Origin: Streptomyces hokutonensis
GTDB lineage: Bacteria; Actinomycetota; Actinomycetes; Streptomycetales; Streptomycetaceae
DNA: 64,000 nt
Assembly (NCBI RefSeq): GCF_000376565.1
Contig: NZ_BARG01000050.1
Span: forward strand, 62,001-126,000
Direction: 5' to 3'
In this document: positions 60,631 through 64,000 of the stretch, one piece after another
Numbering within the stretch: the first letter of the stretch is position 1
Layout of the letters: each line of letters starts with the position of its first letter
The notes under the pieces: model-generated
Databases searched by the model: none
The model's input: only the letters and a program-made list of their open reading frames with translations
What the model was told of the DNA's origin: nothing
Made by a program: the position numbers and the translations under genes

Positions 60631-61701
60631 ATGAGCCGCAACGACGAACTGCCCCATGCCCCCAGCCGGAGGCTGATGCTGAAGGGAGCCGCTCTGGCCG
60701 CGGGCGCCCTGGCCATCGCGCCGACCCCGGCGACCGCGTCCCCGAAAGCAGCCCCGTTCGTGAACCCGCTCGTCCGCCAACGCGCCGACCCGTACATCCA
60801 CCGGCACACCGACGGCCACTACTACTTCACCGCCACGGTCCCCGAGTACGACCGCATCGTTCTGCGCCGCTCCCGCACCCTCAACGGCCTTGCCACCGCT
60901 GCCGAGTCGGTGATCTGGACCAAGCACGCGACCGGTGTGATGGGCGCCCACATCTGGGCGCCGGAGATCCATCGCATCGGCGGCAAGTGGTACGTCTACT
61001 TCGCCTCTGCGCCCGCCGAGAGCGTCTGGGACATCCGCATCTGGGTCCTGGAGAACGCCAACGCCGATCCCTTCCAGGGCACTTGGGAGGAGAAGGGCCA
61101 GCTCAGGACGGCCTGGGAGACGTTCTCCCTCGACGCCACCACCTTCACCCACCGGGGCACCCGCTATCTCGCCTGGGCCCAGCACGAGCCCGGCATGGAC
61201 AACAACACCGCCCTGTGGCTGTCGAGGATGGCGAACCCGTGGACCCTGACGGGCCCTCAAATACGCCTGTCCACACCGGAGTACGACTGGGAGACCGTCG
61301 GCTACAAGGTCAACGAGGGCCCGGCCGTCATCGCCCGCAACGGCCGCCTGTTCCTTTCCTACTCGGCCAGCGCCACCGACTGGCACTACTGCATGGGCCT
61401 GCTGACCGTCGACGCGAACGCCGACCTCATGGACCCGGCGAACTGGTCCAAGTCACCGACCCCCGTCTTCACCAGCAACGACACCACCGGGCAGTACGGC
61501 CCCGGCCACAACTGCTTCACGGTCGCCGAGGACGGCCGCAGCGACGTCCTCGTCTACCACGCGCGCCAGTACAAGGAGATCACGGGCGATCCCCTGAACG
61601 ACCCCAACCGCCACACCCGGATCCAGCGCCTGGGCTGGCACTCCGACGGCACCCCCGACTTCGGCGTCCCCGTGGCCGACACCGTGAAGGAGAGTGTGTG
61701 A
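60631..61701 (+). CDS. secreted GH43 alpha-L-arabinofuranosidase-like enzyme (Tat signal)
   Basis: A 356-residue exported GH43 enzyme. The twin-arginine signal SRRLMLKGAAL (about 12-22) leads to a cleavage near ATASP. The GH43 base Asp is in VRQRADPYIHRH (about 51), the transition-state-region Asp in FSLDATTF (about 168) and the acid Glu in VNEGPAVIARNG (about 228). YGPGHNCFT near 289 and DPNRHTR near 325 are typical of GH43 subfamily 26 exo-alpha-1,5-arabinofuranosidases as I recall them. ATG 60631 has GAGAGG upstream; the frame extends further but without a signal. The next GH43 gene starts 2 bases after its stop. Confidence 0.88.
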   Translation: MSRNDELPHAPSRRLMLKGAALAAGALAIAPTPATASPKAAPFVNPLVRQRADPYIHRHTDGHYYFTATVPEYDRIVLRRSRTLNGLATAAESVIWTKHATGVMGAHIWAPEIHRIGGKWYVYFASAPAESVWDIRIWVLENANADPFQGTWEEKGQLRTAWETFSLDATTFTHRGTRYLAWAQHEPGMDNNTALWLSRMANPWTLTGPQIRLSTPEYDWETVGYKVNEGPAVIARNGRLFLSYSASATDWHYCMGLLTVDANADLMDPANWSKSPTPVFTSNDTTGQYGPGHNCFTVAEDGRSDVLVYHARQYKEITGDPLNDPNRHTRIQRLGWHSDGTPDFGVPVADTVKESV

Positions 61702-61702
61702 G

Positions 61703-63115
61703 ATGAGACGTGCGTACGCCATCCTGCTCGCCCTGGTCTGCGCCCTCGCCGCCGCCCTGGTGACGGCGGGCCCGGCCCAGGCCGCCGCCCAGACCATCAC
61801 CAACGGCACGCAGTTCACGGACACTTCGGGCAACGCCCTGCACGCACACGGCGGCGGGGTGATCAAGGTCGGCAGCTACTACTACTGGTTCGGCGAGGAC
61901 CGCAACGCCGACAACACCTTCAAGTACGTGGACGCCTACCGCTCCACGGACCTGAAGAACTGGGAGTTCCGCAACCACGTCCTGACCCAGTCCAGCGCCT
62001 CCGAGCTGGGCACCGCCTACATCGAGCGGCCGAAGGTCATCTACAACGCGTCCACCGGCCAGTTCGTGATGTGGATGCACAAGGAGAACGGCGTCGACTA
62101 CAGCGAGGCCAAGGCCGCCGTCGCCGTCTCCTCGACCGTGGACGGCAGTTACACCTACCAGGGCAGCTTCCAGCCACTCGGCGACAACATGTCCCGGGAC
62201 ATCACCACGTTCGTCGACACCGACGGCACCGCGTACATGGTCTCCGCCGCCAACGAGAACTACGACCTGCACATCTACAGACTCACCGCCGACTACACCG
62301 CCGTCGACAGCCTGGTCGCCAACCCGTGGGTCGGCGGACACCGGGAGGCACCGGCCCTCTTCAAGCGCAACGGCGTCTACTTCATGCTGACTTCGGCCGC
62401 CACCGGCTGGAGCGCCAACCAGCAGCAGTACGCCACCGCCACCAGCATCACCGGCCCCTGGACGGCCTTCACCAACGTCGGCGACTCGACCGCCTACAAC
62501 TCGCAGACCGCCTACGTCCTCCCGATCACCGGGACTTCGGGCACCTCGTACCTCTACATGGGCGACCGCTGGGGCAACTCCTTCGGCGGCACCGTCAACG
62601 ACTCGCGTTATGTCTGGCTGCCGTTGACCTTCCCGACCACCACCTCGATGTCCATGGCGTCCTGGTACCCGGAGGTGTCGATCGACACGGCCGCCGGCAC
62701 GATCACCGGCACGAGCGCGACGTACAACACGCTCATCGCCCGCAACAGCTCCAAGTGCGCCGACGTACCGAACCAGTCCCTCTGGCAGGGCGTCGCGATC
62801 AGCCAGTACACCTGCAACAGCGGCACCAACCAGAAGTGGTGGTTCAAGGACCTCGGCACCGGCTACTACGAACTCATGGGCCGGGGCAGCTCGTTGTGCC
62901 TCCAGGAGAACTCGACCAACGTCACCCAGGAGAACTGCACCGGCGCCACCGCCCAGCAGTGGAGCCTGACCACGTCCGGCAGCTACGTCCTGGTCAAGGC
63001 CAGGACGAGCGGCGAGTGCCTGGACGTGTCCGGCGCGTCCACCGCCAACTCCGCCGCGATCATCACGTACACGTGCAGCGGGGCGACCAACCAGCAGTGG
63101 ACGCGCGGGAGTTGA
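61703..63115 (+). CDS. secreted GH43 (exo-beta-1,3-galactanase-like) with ricin-type CBM13
   Basis: A 470-residue exported enzyme. A Sec signal (about 1-28, ending AQA) is followed by a GH43 domain (about 30-335) beginning HAHGGGVIKVGSYYYWFGEDR, the opening of GH43 subfamily 24 galactanases. The acid Glu candidate is in HREAPALFKRNGVY. The usual N-terminal base Asp is absent, as known for that subfamily. The C-terminal 125 residues are a ricin B-type CBM13 with three QxW repeats (QKW, QQW, QQW) and paired cysteines. Release of galactose from beta-1,3-galactan of arabinogalactan proteins is the likely activity. It is co-transcribed with the arabinofuranosidase. Confidence 0.88.
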   Translation: MRRAYAILLALVCALAAALVTAGPAQAAAQTITNGTQFTDTSGNALHAHGGGVIKVGSYYYWFGEDRNADNTFKYVDAYRSTDLKNWEFRNHVLTQSSASELGTAYIERPKVIYNASTGQFVMWMHKENGVDYSEAKAAVAVSSTVDGSYTYQGSFQPLGDNMSRDITTFVDTDGTAYMVSAANENYDLHIYRLTADYTAVDSLVANPWVGGHREAPALFKRNGVYFMLTSAATGWSANQQQYATATSITGPWTAFTNVGDSTAYNSQTAYVLPITGTSGTSYLYMGDRWGNSFGGTVNDSRYVWLPLTFPTTTSMSMASWYPEVSIDTAAGTITGTSATYNTLIARNSSKCADVPNQSLWQGVAISQYTCNSGTNQKWWFKDLGTGYYELMGRGSSLCLQENSTNVTQENCTGATAQQWSLTTSGSYVLVKARTSGECLDVSGASTANSAAIITYTCSGATNQQWTRGS

Positions 63116-63123
63116 GACCCGCG

Positions 63124-64000
63124 TTACCGGACCGGATTCCAGCCGTCCGTGCCCGCCAGATACTTCTGTGCCGTGTAGTTCGCGGCCTGGGAGTCGGTGA
63201 GCTGCGGGCGGTTGGAGTTCACCGTCGCGCCCGCACCCGTGTTCTTGTACTCGGAGAAGCGGGCGTTCTTCCACGAGTAGCCGCTCATGTCCGTCCAGGG
63301 CCCGGCGACCTTCACGGCAGCGGGCAACGAGGTCTGCCGGACGACCAGTTGCCCGACCGCGTCCGCCGACGGATGCCAAGGGCGCCCCAGGTAGTACGTG
63401 TTGGCCGCCGCCGAGCTGGTGATCGAGCTGCCGGTGACGAGGATGCCGTACGTCTTGGCCGAGCTGGTGTTGGGCGCCGACAGGAAGCCGTTGAGACCGC
63501 CCGCCGCCGCGCCCGAGTTGCGCAGCTGGATGTTGACCCGGTCGTAGACGGCGGTCGCGTTGCCGAAGATGAAGTCCACGTCGCCGGATATGAACGACGA
63601 GTAGAAGTACTGCCGGTACTGACCGGTCGAGGACGGCGACCAGTTGAGGACGGTGTCCTGGCGGCTGATGAACCGGTCGTTGGTGAAGGTCTGCCGGTCG
63701 CCCTGCGCGGTGACCGCGACGGCCTGCGTGTCGGTGATGTCGGGGTGGGCCGCCTTGTCGAAGGTGTTCTGGACGGTGATCCCGGTGACGGTGAGACCGC
63801 TCGCCGAGAACGTGGCCACCGAACTGCCCAGCGTGCCGTACTTGTTGCCGCCGGCGTCGGTGTAACCGGCGGCCCGGTCATAGGTGATGACGACGTCCTC
63901 GGCGTTGCCGGTGGCGCCCTGGATGGTCAACCCCGTTTTCCCGGAAGGGACGTTGACAATCTCGGCGTACGTGCCCTTCGCCACGGAGATCGTGTCACCG
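63124..64000 (-). CDS. pectinesterase, N-terminus beyond the window (partial)
   Basis: At least 292 residues of a right-handed beta-helix pectin methylesterase that removes methyl groups from polygalacturonan. Markers are GTYAEIVNVPSGKTGLTIQG (N-terminal strand), FISRQDTVL (catalytic Asp region), GDVDFIFGNATAV (second catalytic Asp) and YLGRPWHP (active-site Arg). The frame is open to the right edge, so start and signal peptide are not visible. It converges with the galactanase gene, 8 bases apart. With the two secreted GH43 enzymes it would attack the pectin/arabinogalactan part of plant cell walls. Confidence 0.92.
   Translation of the reverse strand, partial: GDTISVAKGTYAEIVNVPSGKTGLTIQGATGNAEDVVITYDRAAGYTDAGGNKYGTLGSSVATFSASGLTVTGITVQNTFDKAAHPDITDTQAVAVTAQGDRQTFTNDRFISRQDTVLNWSPSSTGQYRQYFYSSFISGDVDFIFGNATAVYDRVNIQLRNSGAAAGGLNGFLSAPNTSSAKTYGILVTGSSITSSAAANTYYLGRPWHPSADAVGQLVVRQTSLPAAVKVAGPWTDMSGYSWKNARFSEYKNTGAGATVNSNRPQLTDSQAANYTAQKYLAGTDGWNPVR

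Noticed and set aside
1..64000. tRNA, rRNA or CRISPR features
   Set aside because: I found no cloverleaf-like, rRNA-like or regularly spaced repeat sequence while reading the gaps; a tRNA scan would settle it.

Overview
The window is high-G+C, codon-biased DNA typical of a Streptomyces chromosome. Supporting signs are GTG starts, 4-base ATGA/GTGA gene overlaps, sugar ABC transporters without their own ATPase, LacI-controlled glycosidases and the actinobacterial RRHVDL leader peptide. I see no rRNA, tRNA, CRISPR array or phage genes.

Region 1 (about 0-14.5 kb). Two small metabolic/redox genes are followed by two plus-strand genes that share an amyloid-like motif (1594-3440). These converge, across a strong bidirectional hairpin, on an eight-gene minus-strand operon (14324 to 3482). 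The operon encodes a beta-sandwich protein, a soluble TRAFAC-type GTPase, a GTPase-associated protein 1 (GAP1) homologue, a membrane GTPase with zinc ribbons, a 41-residue membrane peptide, a TerY-like vWA protein, a PP2C phosphatase and a zinc-ribbon/FHA-like kinase. I read this as a TerY-P triad joined to a two-GTPase system, probably a signalling or conflict (immunity-like) system. It is the most interesting locus here.

Region 2 (14.5-24.6 kb). A small secreted protein is followed by a complete assimilatory sulfur operon. In transcription order it holds a leader peptide, sulfite reductase, a zinc-ribbon peptide, cysH, cysC, cysD, cysN, a sulfonate/nitrate-type ABC transporter (binding protein, ATPase, permease) and a sirohydrochlorin chelatase.

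Region 3 (24.6-28.3 kb). This holds a GNAT acetyltransferase, a secreted protein, and a 219-bp element bounded by 20-bp perfect inverted repeats that supplies part of the stop codon of a GAF-domain regulator.

Region 4 (28.3-38.2 kb). This is a compact nonribosomal peptide-type cluster. It contains SbnA- and SbnB-like genes for L-2,3-diaminopropionate, a 2-oxoglutarate oxygenase, a stand-alone adenylation-carrier protein, and a carrier/membrane/left-handed-beta-helix protein matching the C-terminal half of epsilon-poly-lysine synthetase. It looks like a split synthetase for a diaminopropionate polymer or related product. An AidB-like acyl-CoA dehydrogenase follows.

Region 5 (38.2-45.4 kb). 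Ordinary accessory genes: a YihY membrane protein, an NAD(P)-binding reductase divergent from an AraC regulator, a second AraC-like regulator, two VOC proteins flanking an unknown, a lipoprotein and a ThuA-like protein.

Region 6 (45.4-64 kb). Plant-polysaccharide utilisation: three LacI regulators with visible palindromic operators, a sugar ABC transporter operon ending in a GH43 enzyme, a D-2-hydroxyacid dehydrogenase, a carboxylesterase, a homocysteine methyltransferase, a secreted beta-strand-repeat surface protein, two secreted GH43 enzymes (one with a ricin-type CBM13) and a pectinesterase cut by the right edge.
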